Assembly (NCBI GenBank): GCA_008729055.1
Contig: SDUX01000008.1
Coordinates: 1,798,001 to 1,862,000, forward strand
From: Pyropia haitanensis
Taxonomy: Eukaryota > Rhodophyta > Bangiophyceae > Bangiales > Bangiaceae
DNA length: 64,000 bases
Direction of reading: 5' to 3'
Shown piece by piece: positions 11,588-21,984 of the stretch. Positions within the stretch are counted from its first letter, which is position 1. Every line of letters begins with the position of its first letter. The translations under genes were made by a program, and so were the position numbers. The notes beneath the pieces were generated by a model, which searched no databases, had not been told where the DNA came from, and was given only the letters and a program-made list of their open reading frames with translations.

Positions 11588-13528
11588 CGTTCACGGTGGC
11601 GGCACATGCACAACCTGGGAAAGCAAGGGGGAACCCAGCGGGCGACGTCGGAAGGAGGGAAGAACCGCCAGCGTCACCAACAGGGTAAGAGCAGCGCCAG
11701 GCCACCAGCTGGCAAGACCAGTAGCGGAACGGTGGGAGAGATCACCAACCCGTGGGATGTGTTGTGCACCCGTCCCGGTGGAAGGGGGGCGGGTCGCCCA
11801 CCGCGCCACCGTCCCCACCACCACCACCCCCTCCACAGGCCAAGACACGCATGCGGAATGACTCGGCCGCCGCGGGTAGGGGTCGGCGCAAACGGCACAA
11901 TGCGGGCGCACGCCGCTAGTCGCACCCACCACACCTAGCCACAACGCCCGCCGGTGACCCCGTCGGCCAGTCCGCCAGGCACACCCGCACCCCGCCGACG
12001 TGCGCGGGCGGCCGCGTCGGCAGCGGGCCAACCGCTGGTCTGGCGACAGGCGTGGCCGCTGTTCGTGGCGCGGGCCTAGCGCCGCGGTGGGGGGCGCCGT
12101 GACCAGGCGCGCGCGGGGGTTGGCGGGCGACGCCCACCAAGACACACGCCTGCAGGCCCGGGTGGCCGCCACGGCCACTCCGCTCCCCCCCCGCCCCGGT
12201 GACCAGCAGACACCCCGGCGGGCGGGGCCGAAAAACGCGGTGGACCCCGAATCTGGGGAGCCTTGGGCGGGGGTGGTGGCCGCCCGGCCGGTTTGGCCGC
12301 GCGCGGGTCGCGCCGCGCGGCGGGGTGCGCCGATCGGTGTCCCCTCACCACCCGTTGACGCCGCCGCGGCGGCGGTCAGCCCACCGCGGCGGGCGGCCGC
12401 GGCCGCGTGGGCGCTGCAAAGCAGACAGGCGGCCGCCCGCTGGCTGGCCACGGGGCGACTGTAGGTGAGCTGGCGTCAGCCGGGACTCAAAACGCCGCCG
12501 GAAAATGAATGAGCAGAGCCTTGGGACGTTGACAGTGGACTGGCGGCCCAGCAAGTGGGGCGCCAGGAGGGCCGGTGGGGATTGCGAAGTGACAGGCTCA
12601 TGTGCTACAGATTGATCGCAGAAATGGGTTCTCACAGATTTGATGGTTGTCCGCTTTGGGCGAAGAGCGTCAAGCTCTCGCCCGCTGGCAATATCTTACC
12701 CCTTGTTGTGTGGCCGTGGAGACTCCACCGGCTGCCCTCCCCGCGTTGGAGATACGTGAGTGGTCACGCCACCTCAGAATTGAATGGCTTCCGGACATGC
12801 GCTGGGCTGCTCTCCAGTTGTGGGTCGAGCCCGGTGCGTCGTAACTCACAACTCTGCAGTCGCTGCCCACAACAAAAACGACTGCGTGCAGTTGTGGAGA
12901 TTGCACGCGCTCACGCTCAGCCAAGATCCCCCCCCCCGGCCCTCCATCTGGCCAATCGGGACTGACACTGCCGCCAATCCTGTCGCCCGCCCAGCCGGCG
13001 GACGTTGGGCCGAGGCCGTTGGAGCAAGCGGGAGACGCGCGGTCGGCAGGCCCCCGCTGCCAGTCGGAGCCCGCATCCAACGGAACGATGCGGTGTCCAG
13101 GCCGAGACACCTCCCTTTCTCCGCACCCGCACAACGCGTCCGACGCGGCGCTGGCGGGCGTGGGGCTCGCTCCGTCCAGGCGAGTCGTACCCATTGCTTG
13201 GGTGCGCGCCACCCAACTGACCTACCTGTACTTCAATTTGCATGCCTGTACGCGCCTGTCAGGCAAGTACGTATCTTGACAGCGGACGAAGGCCGGGACG
13301 CCGTGCTACTCCCGTCACGTTGGAGGGCCCGCGTCGCTCCCCCCCCGCCCCCCGGACTGCCTCTGCCCGCCCAGGCGGGATCATCGGATGATACGGTCCC
13401 CCCCTGCCGACCGCCCGCCGTTGGTGAGCGGCTGGGCCGCCTCGGTCGGCGCCGGGCGCGTCCCTTACGCGGCACTCGCTCGTGGCGGCGCGGGCGTCGC
13501 GGCGGGCGTGGTCGTGTCGTAGTCCCAT
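11588..13528. other. Intergenic region, no supported gene
   Basis: This is the 5' flank of the DENN gene. A minus ORF from 12451 begins with an Ala-rich stretch but soon becomes Trp/Arg/Cys-rich shadow sequence, and plus ORFs here look no better. The part 12480-13530 is lower in GC. I see no tRNA, rRNA or transposase remnant. Confidence 0.4.
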
Positions 13529-13557
13529 CGTATCCGTCTGACACCAGTTTTTCACAA
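13529..13557 (+). repeat. Left terminal inverted repeat
   Basis: 29 bp, the exact reverse complement of 14778-14806. The core CACCAGTTTTTCACAA is repeated 4 bp further in. Confidence 0.8.
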
Positions 13558-14777
13558 GTGGCACCAGTTTTTCACAACTTCCCATCTGTGGGATTCCCAC
13601 AGTGGTTACATAGAAAAACTGACAAAAACGCTATTCGAGATCGTGCCCCAGCCGTCTATCGACTCGCGCCAAAAATACAAGTCGAGGCGCAGGCAAACGG
13701 TGAGTCACACGGCTTGACGCGCCAACTCAAGGGCTCTCCAGCGGTGTAGAGAGACCCCAACAAGGCGGGCCTCCGGGCGCGCCATGTCGCGCCGCGTAGA
13801 AAAAGGTGCGGCTTCCCGGAGGAAATTAGAATTCAAGTACCTGGCCTGACGCTGCTTCTGGCTGATTGATGGGCGAGCCCAGCGCTCCTCGGCGCGGCGT
13901 ACAGCCGGCGCTCGAAAGGCTACGAGACCTCTTCCCCTCCTGTAGACACTATACCCTCTTCTAGCACACCACCGGGACACAGACGCCTCCTCAACCCATT
14001 CGTCTGCCTCTGAACGCTGCAGAAGCGCATGTGCGTTTCCGAGGATGGGCGGCAGTCGCGCCACAAGCCCGCTTGCCCCAGCTTACCCCACTTTCCTTCC
14101 CTTTGCGGCCTGCGCACCGTATCCCCTCCCTCCCCTGACTGCGAACATACCTGGTGAGCGCTCCACATCTCCTCCTCCACCGGCAGCGGCCCTGTCTGGT
14201 CGGGGCGCCCCATCCCCCTCCCCCTGGCAGCGGTCCTGCCGGCTCGGACCCCCCCCCCCGCCGCCCGCTCCGACGCCCCCCCCCACCCGCTTGGACGCCC
14301 CCCCCCCGGCCCCTCAAGTTGATCTGGGTGACCCCCCCACCTCCCCCGCTGCGAGCCGACGTGTGCTGTGGACCCCCCGATGGAGCAGCGGTGGCATGGA
14401 TGACCGCCCGGTGGCGATGGGACGGTCCGCACACCGTGCTCTGAGATCTGTCGAAAGACTACCCGGGTCCGACTTGTCCGAGGCACGATCTCTGCGTGCT
14501 CATTGGTCGATGACCGCGGGATGCGGGCCCAGGCACGTAAATACATTCAAGTTTTTCCGGGGTTTCTTTGCAACATCGCGCTCTGGGGCCTGTCCTGGTA
14601 CAGATCTCGAGTTGTGAAAAACTAGTGTCACCCCCCAAAGGAGGGTACCTTTTTCAAAAAAGAAGCGCTCCTCGCCTTGAGAAACGGACAAAACGCCCGG
14701 CCTCGTGAGGAGCTACGGAGTCCGCTCATATGTTTTTGGAGAAAAAAACGTCCTCGCATCCTTCTCTCATACCCGAG

Positions 14778-14806
14778 TTGTGAAAAACTGGTGTCAGACG
14801 GATACG
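14778..14806 (-). repeat. Right terminal inverted repeat
   Basis: 29 bp, the exact reverse complement of 13529-13557. A diverged inner copy (A for G at one site) lies at 14612-14627. Confidence 0.8.
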
Positions 14807-16016
14807 TAGGCTACGTACGGCGCCTCCGCCCCCCACACGGTGCACAGCGACAGGCCAGCGTCCCGCGCCACGCTCTTTTTGGCCGGGCCGCTCCACCGCC
14901 GCCACGCCGCCACTGCCGTGGCAACTGCGGCGGGCCGCCGCCGCCCCCGCGTCCTTGGCAGACCATGCCGACGCGGCAGACGGCCGCGCCCGTGCGCTTG
15001 GCTACCCAGTGCCCCATGCCGGCCGACGCCCTTGACCGGCACGCGCCCACCTACTGACCGAGCCTCTCTGTCCATTCCGCCGTTTGGTTCCGCGCCGTCA
15101 CCCCGACCGCGTCGCCCGCAGGTGGCCGCCCCTGCGGTCCCAGAGTCCCGTGCGGTCTCGAGCGCCGCCGTCGCCGCCGCTGCGGTCACCGCCACCAAAA
15201 CGTTCCTCGTGGGAGGTCCCAGCAGACGCCCCCGCCACTTTGGTCGTCGCGGTCGCGGCGGACGCTGCCGCAGTCGCGGATGGCCAAGCGTTTGCCGCCG
15301 CGGGCGTGGTGGCTGCCCCTGGGGCGGTCGCCGCGGCCGACGGAGCCAACGTCGCTGCCGTCGCCGTCGTGCGATCCTTGGCCGACACCACGAGCTCTCG
15401 CCCCTCTGTGTCCACCTGCCGCTCCCCTCTCCCCCTCGACCGTTCCAACAACTACGGCTAGGACAACCGGCCCAGCCGTGCCGGCTGCGGCTGGCGGCGG
15501 GGCGGCCGCCCTACCTTGGCGGCGGCCGCCCGCACCAGCAGTCCGTCCCCGTCTATGGGGGATGATGAACCCGCCGCCCCCGCCACCCGTCGCCCCGCCC
15601 CTCTGCCGGTCCAGCGGCTGCCGTCCCGGTGGCTGTCCCCTTCCGCGGAGCCACCGCCGACAGACGCCAAAAGGCCGCGCGAAACAGACACCGCCGCCAC
15701 CGCCACCGCGCGGCCGCCGGCGCCACACCCCCGACCCGTCGCGGTTCCGCGGGTTGCGTTGACGACCCGTTGTAATTCCACATTCCCACCCGCCGATGTT
15801 TCCGACCGCCATCCCTTTTCACGGCGCTGCCGTTGCAGAGCACCCCTTCCAGGAACAGACCGAGTGCGCCCTCCTCTCCCGCGGGATAACCGAGCGCTCG
15901 CCGTCGACCAAGACGGCCGACACACCGCCCCCGCCGCCGCCCATCCCCGCGGCGGCAGCGGCGGCCGACGCGGCACCCCCCCCGCGCGCTGCCCCTCTGC
16001 CTCTTTCGCCGCCACC
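14807..16016. other. Region with several Ala-rich ORFs, no confident gene; 5' flank of the next gene
   Basis: Overlapping ORFs on both strands at 15084-15461 (+) and 15098-15451 (-) both look moderately protein-like (Ala/Val/Asp-rich versus Ala/Thr-rich), so I cannot choose. The plus frame at 15516-15780 is also open. No domain is recognised. CT-rich stretches close to 16000 suit the 5' leader of the gene at 16017. Confidence 0.3.
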
Positions 16017-16196
16017 ATGGCCGCGCTGCTCGTCCGCCTCTGCCGCGCCGCCCGCGCCGCGCCGCCGCTGCCTCCCCCCGCCGCGCCGCCCGCCGGCCGC
16101 GGCGGGCGGGCACGCCGCCTGGCGGCGGCCGCCGCCGCCGCCGGCGGCCCGCCCCGCCGCCCGGCGGCCGCGGCGCCAACGGCAACGACGACGACG

Positions 16197-16230
<34 letters not shown>

Positions 16231-18065
16231 CGCCCCCCCCCCCCCGCCGCCCATGGCCAACGGCGGCGGCGGCGGCGACCGCCCCCCTCCCCGCGGGGTG
16301 CCCGCCTCGGCGTCGCAGCAGCCGCCGGGGCGGCACCGGCAGGCCGTCGCGGCGCCCCCCCCCCCCCCACCGATGCGGCGACCAAGGCGGCACCCCCCGA
16401 CGCGGGCGCCACGGCGGCGGCGAGCGGGGAGGCCATCCTCGGCGCGCGCCTCAACGCCGCCGCGCGGTACGTGTACCTGCGGACGCTGCCGCTGGCGGCG
16501 GAGCGGGAGCTCGCGGGGGACGAGGTCGCCCTCGCGGATGCGATTACCGTCGAGGCGGGCAGGTAGGTGGGCTGGCCCGGCTGGGGGGGGTGGCTGCGGA
16601 GGGGGGGGGGGGGAGTGGGAGGCGGAGGGGGTGTGGCCGTGACGCTGGGGGGGGACCCACGGGGGGGGGGGGGGGGGACGGCGGAGCGGGTACCCGTGTG
16701 GCCGTGGCGGTCTTGAGCGGGGGGGGGTGGGGAGCGTCGGCGCGCGGGAGGCGGCTCTCGAAGTGCAGCGGGCCCCGTGGCGGGCGTGTGGGGGTTTGCG
16801 CGGCGAGCCGCGCTGGTGGGCGGACGCCGCTGGCGCCGCCCCACTGTTGTGGTCGGGGGGGGGAGCGCCGCCCGCTGCCGGTCGTGGTCGGCCGCCCGTC
16901 CCGGCGGTGCGGCGGCGTCGGCGCCCGCGGCGTGCTGGCGTGGCCGTGCGGGCGTGCGTCCAACGTGGGCGGACGCGTGGTGGGGGGGGCGGGCGGGCGC
17001 ATCGGCGGGTGTGGTGGGGCGGGCCGCTGGTGGCCTGCTGTTGCGTGGTCGGCCATACCTGACGCGTCGCGTCGTCGCTCCCCCCCCCCCCGCCGCCCCC
17101 CCGCTTGCCCTTTCGTGTCTCTCCCTTGCCGCCGTGCTGGGGACGCCCGCCGCCTACCGCCCGCAGCATCTGTGCGCGGCACGCGTTCCGCGTCACCGAC
17201 GAGCGGGCCGTCTCCCATCTGTGCGTTTTTGGTGTGGGGGTGCCGCCCTTTTTCCTCCCCGCTCTCCCCGGCCTCTCCCGTTGCCGGTGGTCACGACCAG
17301 TGGCGGCCGCCGCTGCCGCCGCTGGCGTCCCCCGCTCCCGCCGCTCGCGTCTTCCGGTAGCCAGCGGCCCGTCGGGTGCGCCCCGCGCGGCAGTGTGTGA
17401 GGGCGGCCGCCGCCGCCCCCAGAGCACCTCTGCCACGTCTACTAACGGTTCCCCCTGCCGCTCGCCCGCCGTCCCCGTGTCCCGCGTGTGCTCCTCCCTC
17501 CCCTCCCTTCTCCGCTCCGCCCTGCAGGCACGCGGCGGCCCTCGCGGTCGCCACCCACCACGTCCTCCTCCCCCGGCTGGGCGGCGACGAGCGGCGGGTG
17601 GCGGCCATCATCCGCGCCGCGTTTGGGGCCCCCCCCGACGCCACCCCCCCCCCCGACGCTGCCGGCGCGGCGGCCGGGGCGCCCCCCTCCCCCCCCACGC
17701 CCGCCCCCTCCATCGCCTACTGGCTGATGCGCGCGCGGCTGACGTTTGCGGCGTCCCCCCTCGGCGCCGTCCGCGGCATGACCGCCCGCGCGGCGGCCGA
17801 CTGGGGCGCCGCCTTCACCACCGACACGACCGACGGGGCGGGCGCGGACGCGCACGTCCTCCGCGTCCGCTCGTGCCTGTACCAGGCGGTGTGCGCGGCG
17901 GAGGGCGTGCCGGCGCTGACGCGCGTGTTTTGTGCGCTCGACGCGGCGCTGTTTGCGCCGGTTGGGGACGCCCGCCGGGGGGTGACGTTTGCGCTCGACG
18001 GCACGCTCGCCGAGGGCGCCGACGCGTGCGTGTTTCGGTTTGGCGTGGATGGGGGCGCCAAGTGA
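16017..18065 (+). CDS. L-2-amino-thiazoline-4-carboxylate hydrolase-like protein, two exons
   Basis: Exon 1 is 16017-16562 and exon 2 is 17528-18065. The start is an ideal Kozak ATG (GCCGCCACCATGG), followed by an Arg/Ala-rich N-terminus (MAALLVRLCRAARAAPPLPP) that could be an organelle targeting peptide. Conserved-looking segments are GARLNAAARYVYLRTLPLA before the intron and, at the C-terminus, CLYQAVCAAEGVPALTRVFC, LDAALFAP and TLAEGADACVFRF. That last pattern (Glu/Gly-x-Pro-x-Leu, Phe-Cys, Thr-Leu-x-x-Gly, Cys-x-Phe-Arg-Phe) is the signature of the ATC hydrolase-like family, which is mainly bacterial. Exon 1 changes frame twice, at the C-runs near 16233 and 16357, so the N-terminal third is uncertain. 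The substrate in this organism is unknown. Confidence 0.65.
16563..17527 (+). other. Intron of the ATC hydrolase-like gene
   Basis: Donor AG|GTAGGT and acceptor CCCTGCAG|GC after a long pyrimidine tract. Splicing joins AG + G into one Arg codon and restores an open frame across the junction. The intron is G-rich in its first half. Confidence 0.75.
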
Positions 18066-19407
18066 GAGTGGCGTGGCGGCGGCGCGGCGCGGTGGGGGCG
18101 GGCTGAGGGTGCGGGCGGGGTGGGGAGGGGGGGGGGGAGGGGGTCGTCGCTGCGTGGGGGTGTCGAGGCGTAGGGGTGCGTGCGGCGACCACAGGGGGGG
18201 GCGGGGGGGGGGTTGCCGGCGCCCTGCACGGGCCGGGTCGGACTGGGCGGGCGCCGTGGATGCCGTCTGCGGCAGGCGGCACTGCCGTCTATGCGCACCG
18301 CGCCGTGTCATCCAGACGCCTCGTGGGGTGCGCGCCCTGGGACGGGCCGCGAAGGAAAAGGATAGGAGCACCAGAGACTGGGGACGTTGCAGCGGGGCGG
18401 GCACTTGCGGGCGGCGCCCGCGTCGACCCCCGTCGCGGGACCGTCGGCCGGCTGCCGTGCCGGCACCGCGCGGGCCACGCGCAGGCCACCCACACGCGCT
18501 GCCGCGGCGGCGCGCCCACGGGCGTGTGGCGGTGCTGTGGTGGGGGCGGGGGGGGGCGGCGCCGGCGCTCCGACGGGGTGCGAGCTGGCGCCGCCCGGCG
18601 TTGCGCCGCGCGCGAGGCTCGTGTCAGCGGCGGCGGCCGCGGGCGGGCGTCCACGCCCACGACCAGCCGGGCGGCGGCAACAGGCGGGAGTGCCGTCCGC
18701 GGGGCGGCCGACCCGCGACGGTGACGGGCGTCGGCGACGGAGCGCGCGCCACGGGGGGGGGACCCGACCCCGCCGCGTGCCGGCAGAGGGGGGCGGCACG
18801 CCCCGTGTGTGGCGTTGACGGCGGCTCTGGGGCCACCGCCGGCGGGGGGTGGTGGCAGGGAGCTGCCGGCGGGCACCGTGGGTGCGGGCGGGACGGGCCG
18901 CGCTCGGGCCGCGTGTGCTGGCGGGCGGCTGGGTTGGGGAAGGGGCTGCGGGAAGCGGTGCGGTGTGGGGCCGTCTGCGTGCCCGGCGACGGTTGAACCC
19001 CACCCACGGCCGTTGGAGAAAGAGTAGCGCTTCTATTTTTGCTTGGCGATCTTTTCCACGCCTGCGTGTGGGACCATGGGGGGCAGGGGAAGGGTGGGGA
19101 CCCGGTGGACGGGAGATGGATGGGGCGCGCCGGTGCCGCCCCAGCCGTGTGAGGAGAGGGGGCACGCTGTCAACGGCATGCGGCTCCGCCGGCCATGTGC
19201 AGCACGCAAGGGATGATGCACCCCGCGCGGGGCGGGCACTGAGCAGAAGTTCAAAGGGGAAAAAAAAAAGGAAGGGGAGGCTGCACCCGCGCGCAAGCGT
19301 GCGTGTACGGGGCCGTTTGGTGAATGGGGCGGGTGGGGAAAAGGGAGACAGGGGGCGGGGGGGTGCGGTGGCGGGGATGAGCTGGCAGTCGTCCCCCCCT
19401 TTGCCCG
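18066..19407. other. Intergenic region between convergent genes
   Basis: GC-rich, with G-runs just after 18120. It holds the 3' flanks of a plus and a minus gene. ORFs here are Arg/Pro/Gly shadows. A short A-run at 19259-19270 (T-run on the minus strand) lies about 140 bp past the protease stop. No gene is supported. Confidence 0.4.
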
Positions 19408-21984
19408 TCAGCCCGCCCCCTTGCCCGCCCGCATCCCACAGTTGGCGCGCGCCTCGCCAAACCCAATCCGGCTGTTCATCCGGTCGTACACGGCCACATA
19501 CCGCTGGTTGAGGGTATTGCCCAGCACCACCATGCCGCCGAGGCCGTCCATGCCCATTATCCCCACGCACCGGTACGACTTGAAGCCGCGGCGGTACTCG
19601 AGCATGTAGTCTTGTGGGCGGAGCGTCAGCTCCACTGTCCCGCTGATCCGAAACGTCAGGGCGGGGAGCTTGGCGAGGTCCTCGTCATTCAGCACCACGC
19701 AGGTGCCGGTCTGGAACCACGAGTCCTCGGCGCACAGCTCGGGGACGTGGCAGTACTGGGACTGGAGGTGCATGCGGATGGCGTCAAAGGTGCGCTTGGA
19801 CGTCACGATCAGCGTCGTGCCCGTGTCGACAATGGCGTGCCGAAAGTTCGGCAGCGGCACGTCCTCGTCCCCAATCTTGAGCGAGCCCCCCAGGTGCACC
19901 CGATAGTAGCGGGCAGGCTCGGAGAGGAAGAGCGGCGCCCACTGGACGGGCGACTGGACGAGCCGCTCGTCCATACCACCGAGCACAAGCTTGCCCCCGT
20001 GCGCCGTCATGCAAATGGAGAACACATCGTCGACGAGGCCCGACGCGACGAGCAGGTCAAACGGCGGGTCCACGCACGTTGGGTTGCACGCGAGCGACTT
20101 GTACGCCATGCCCAGGATGCCGTCCACCTCGTAGCGCTCAAAGTCGGGCGAGTTGTTGAGGATGCCCCCAAACGTGACGCGCGTGCTGAGGTTGCCCCAC
20201 TGCAGCTCGTCCGACATGAGGCTGCCGCTCGCCGCCGAGCCGTCGGCGTAGCGCAGAAAAAAGCCACACTCCTTGGGCCGCACCGTCGAGCAGCATGCCC
20301 CGTTGGCGCCGCACGTCTTGCAGCGAGACGTGCACCGCGACGCGAGGCAGGCCGCGTCGTCGCACGCTACTGCCCGCGCATGGGCAAACAGGCTGTCCGT
20401 CACCGAGTAGCCGTGCTTTTGGTTGACACAGCTCTTGCAGCCCTTCATCGGCACCGCCAGGGTGGCGGACCCCGTGTCCACCTGCACACGCATCGCCTTG
20501 CCGCCCAGCTGCACAATGGTGTAGTACTCGCCGACGCCGACAATGCCGCCGTGCAGGTCCACCACCGTCTGGCCCACCGACGACCACTCACTGGCAGTGG
20601 CGCCGCCAGCGCCCGCGGCGAGCAGCGTGCGCCGCAGCGCGCGGCGGAGGCGGGAGCTCGAGTCAATCACCCGCACCCGGTACGGCACGCCCTTGCGGCT
20701 GCCCGGCAGCAGCGGCCGCGGCGTCGATGCGCTCATGGGCAGCGACAGGACGCTACGCGGCCGCGACGCGATGCGCGACGCGTAGTGTTCCAGGCTCTCC
20801 CCGCTGCCGGCAACGACGCGGGACTTCCAAGACGAACGGAGGACCTCTTCCGACGGCCTGACCGAGACATACTGCAGGACATTGTCGTCGGGGCGGTCCA
20901 GCGGGATGGAGGGCACAGGCCGCGGCACGACGGGGTGTACAAAGGCGGGCACGTGGGCCTCCAACTCAAGGGACGCGGTATCAAACTGGAGCAGCTCCTT
21001 GTCGTACTTGTCCAACGCGTCCACGCCGTCGCTGCTGATGCCCACCGCCGCGGCCGCGTCTGTGAGGGTGCGGGCCTTGGGGTCCTCCTGCGGCGGCGTC
21101 GCGGGCGACAGGGGCAGCACCAGCGAGGTGAAGAAAAGGATCCCCCCAATGGTCGACAAGACCGCGCACAGCGTCATGATCACCCACGCGCGGTGCTGCC
21201 GCGCTCGTCTTTGCATCGCGTACGTCGTCGAAGGGAAGAAGAGGAGGGAGGCAGACCCCGCCGGCGTTGGCGGCCGCGCGGACCCCACCGGGCTCGGCAC
21301 CGGCGACGTGCGGGCGGTGACCATCGGCGTCGACACGGACGTCAGCGGGGACATTTCCAGCCGGCCCGTCGTCGACGACGCGTCCCCGTCGTCAACGACG
21401 GAGCAGGGGGAGGCGCACGGGGTGGGAGACGCCGCCGCACCGCCCGACCACTTGGGCAGCGCCAGCAGGGACCTCCCGGCGCCTGCACCACCCGGCGGCG
21501 GCCGCACCGCTACATAAGACGGGGCGGGTGGCGGGTGCGGGGGGGCCACCCCGTCGGCCACGCTGCGCGCCTTGGCCACCGGCGCCGCTACCGCGGACGC
21601 GGACGTGGGTAACCGCAGCGGCGGCGGCAGCGGATGGTGCGGGTGGTACGCGTAGCTGGTCGCGCCCAGCAGGGTGCGGCCGGGGCTGCCCCCGGCGTCG
21701 CTGCCACAGCCACCACTCCAACCCGCGCGCCCGCGGGCGCCGCCGCCACCACCGCCGTCGTGGAGCCAGCCGCGGCCGCCGCCGTCACCGCTACCGCTGC
21801 CGCCGCTGCCGGTGCCGCTGCCACCACCAGCGCCACCAATACCACCAACACCACCGCTGCCAGCGGGAGCACCTCCAGCAGCACGGCCGGCAGCCGCAGA
21901 GTGGCTACTCGTGGGAGGTGACACCCCCCCCAGCCGGGACGGCGCCGTCCCTTCGGTCCACCCCACAGCCGGGCACGCGTCCAT
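19408..21984 (-). CDS. Membrane-anchored pepsin-like aspartic protease (family A1)
   Basis: An 858-residue bilobed aspartic endopeptidase. The two catalytic motifs are VDTGSATLAVP (Asp503) and IVDTGTTLIV (Asp720). The flap-side YADGSAASG, DGILGMAY and the C-terminal VVLGNTLNQRYVAVYD motifs are all present. Between the first Asp and the flap is a Cys-rich insert (CKSC, CDDAACLASRC, CKTC, CC), similar in position to the insert in nepenthesin and plasmepsin V-type enzymes. The N-terminal 260 residues are Gly/Ser/Pro-rich; a basic RRARQHR is followed by one hydrophobic helix (about 268-291), predicting type II topology with the protease domain in the lumen or outside. A pro-segment of about 190 residues follows. 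One continuous frame. The substrate is unknown. Confidence 0.9.
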   Translation of the reverse strand: MDACPAVGWTEGTAPSRLGGVSPPTSSHSAAAGRAAGGAPAGSGGVGGIGGAGGGSGTGSGGSGSGDGGGRGWLHDGGGGGGARGRAGWSGGCGSDAGGSPGRTLLGATSYAYHPHHPLPPPLRLPTSASAVAAPVAKARSVADGVAPPHPPPAPSYVAVRPPPGGAGAGRSLLALPKWSGGAAASPTPCASPCSVVDDGDASSTTGRLEMSPLTSVSTPMVTARTSPVPSPVGSARPPTPAGSASLLFFPSTTYAMQRRARQHRAWVIMTLCAVLSTIGGILFFTSLVLPLSPATPPQEDPKARTLTDAAAAVGISSDGVDALDKYDKELLQFDTASLELEAHVPAFVHPVVPRPVPSIPLDRPDDNVLQYVSVRPSEEVLRSSWKSRVVAGSGESLEHYASRIASRPRSVLSLPMSASTPRPLLPGSRKGVPYRVRVIDSSSRLRRALRRTLLAAGAGGATASEWSSVGQTVVDLHGGIVGVGEYYTIVQLGGKAMRVQVDTGSATLAVPMKGCKSCVNQKHGYSVTDSLFAHARAVACDDAACLASRCTSRCKTCGANGACCSTVRPKECGFFLRYADGSAASGSLMSDELQWGNLSTRVTFGGILNNSPDFERYEVDGILGMAYKSLACNPTCVDPPFDLLVASGLVDDVFSICMTAHGGKLVLGGMDERLVQSPVQWAPLFLSEPARYYRVHLGGSLKIGDEDVPLPNFRHAIVDTGTTLIVTSKRTFDAIRMHLQSQYCHVPELCAEDSWFQTGTCVVLNDEDLAKLPALTFRISGTVELTLRPQDYMLEYRRGFKSYRCVGIMGMDGLGGMVVLGNTLNQRYVAVYDRMNSRIGFGEARANCGMRAGKGAG

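Larger units (their letters stand above)
13529..14806. mobile_element. Non-autonomous DNA transposon / MITE-like element with 29-bp terminal inverted repeats
   Basis: About 1.28 kb bounded by exact 29-bp inverted repeats (13529-13557 and 14778-14806). A second, inner copy of the repeat core CACCAGTTTTTCACAA lies just inside each end (13562-13577; 14612-14627 inverted with one change). The terminal sequence contains TA flanked by TCCGTCTGAC, so a TA target duplication is possible, but flanking bases do not give an unambiguous duplication. Inside, a 119-residue minus ORF (13705-14064) and a Cys/Gly-rich ORF match no transposase I recognise. Superfamily unknown; Tc1/mariner-like is one option. 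Confidence 0.65.

Noticed and set aside
11591..12451. 286-codon minus ORF upstream of the DENN gene, in the same frame
   Set aside because: It starts with an Ala-rich, targeting-peptide-like stretch but ends at a TGA two codons before the DENN ATG and is otherwise rich in Trp, Arg and Cys, as in non-coding GC-rich DNA.
12815..12850. Possible tRNA T-arm (GGGTCGAGCCC)
   Set aside because: No matching acceptor, D or anticodon arms could be folded around it. No tRNA or rRNA gene was found anywhere in the window.
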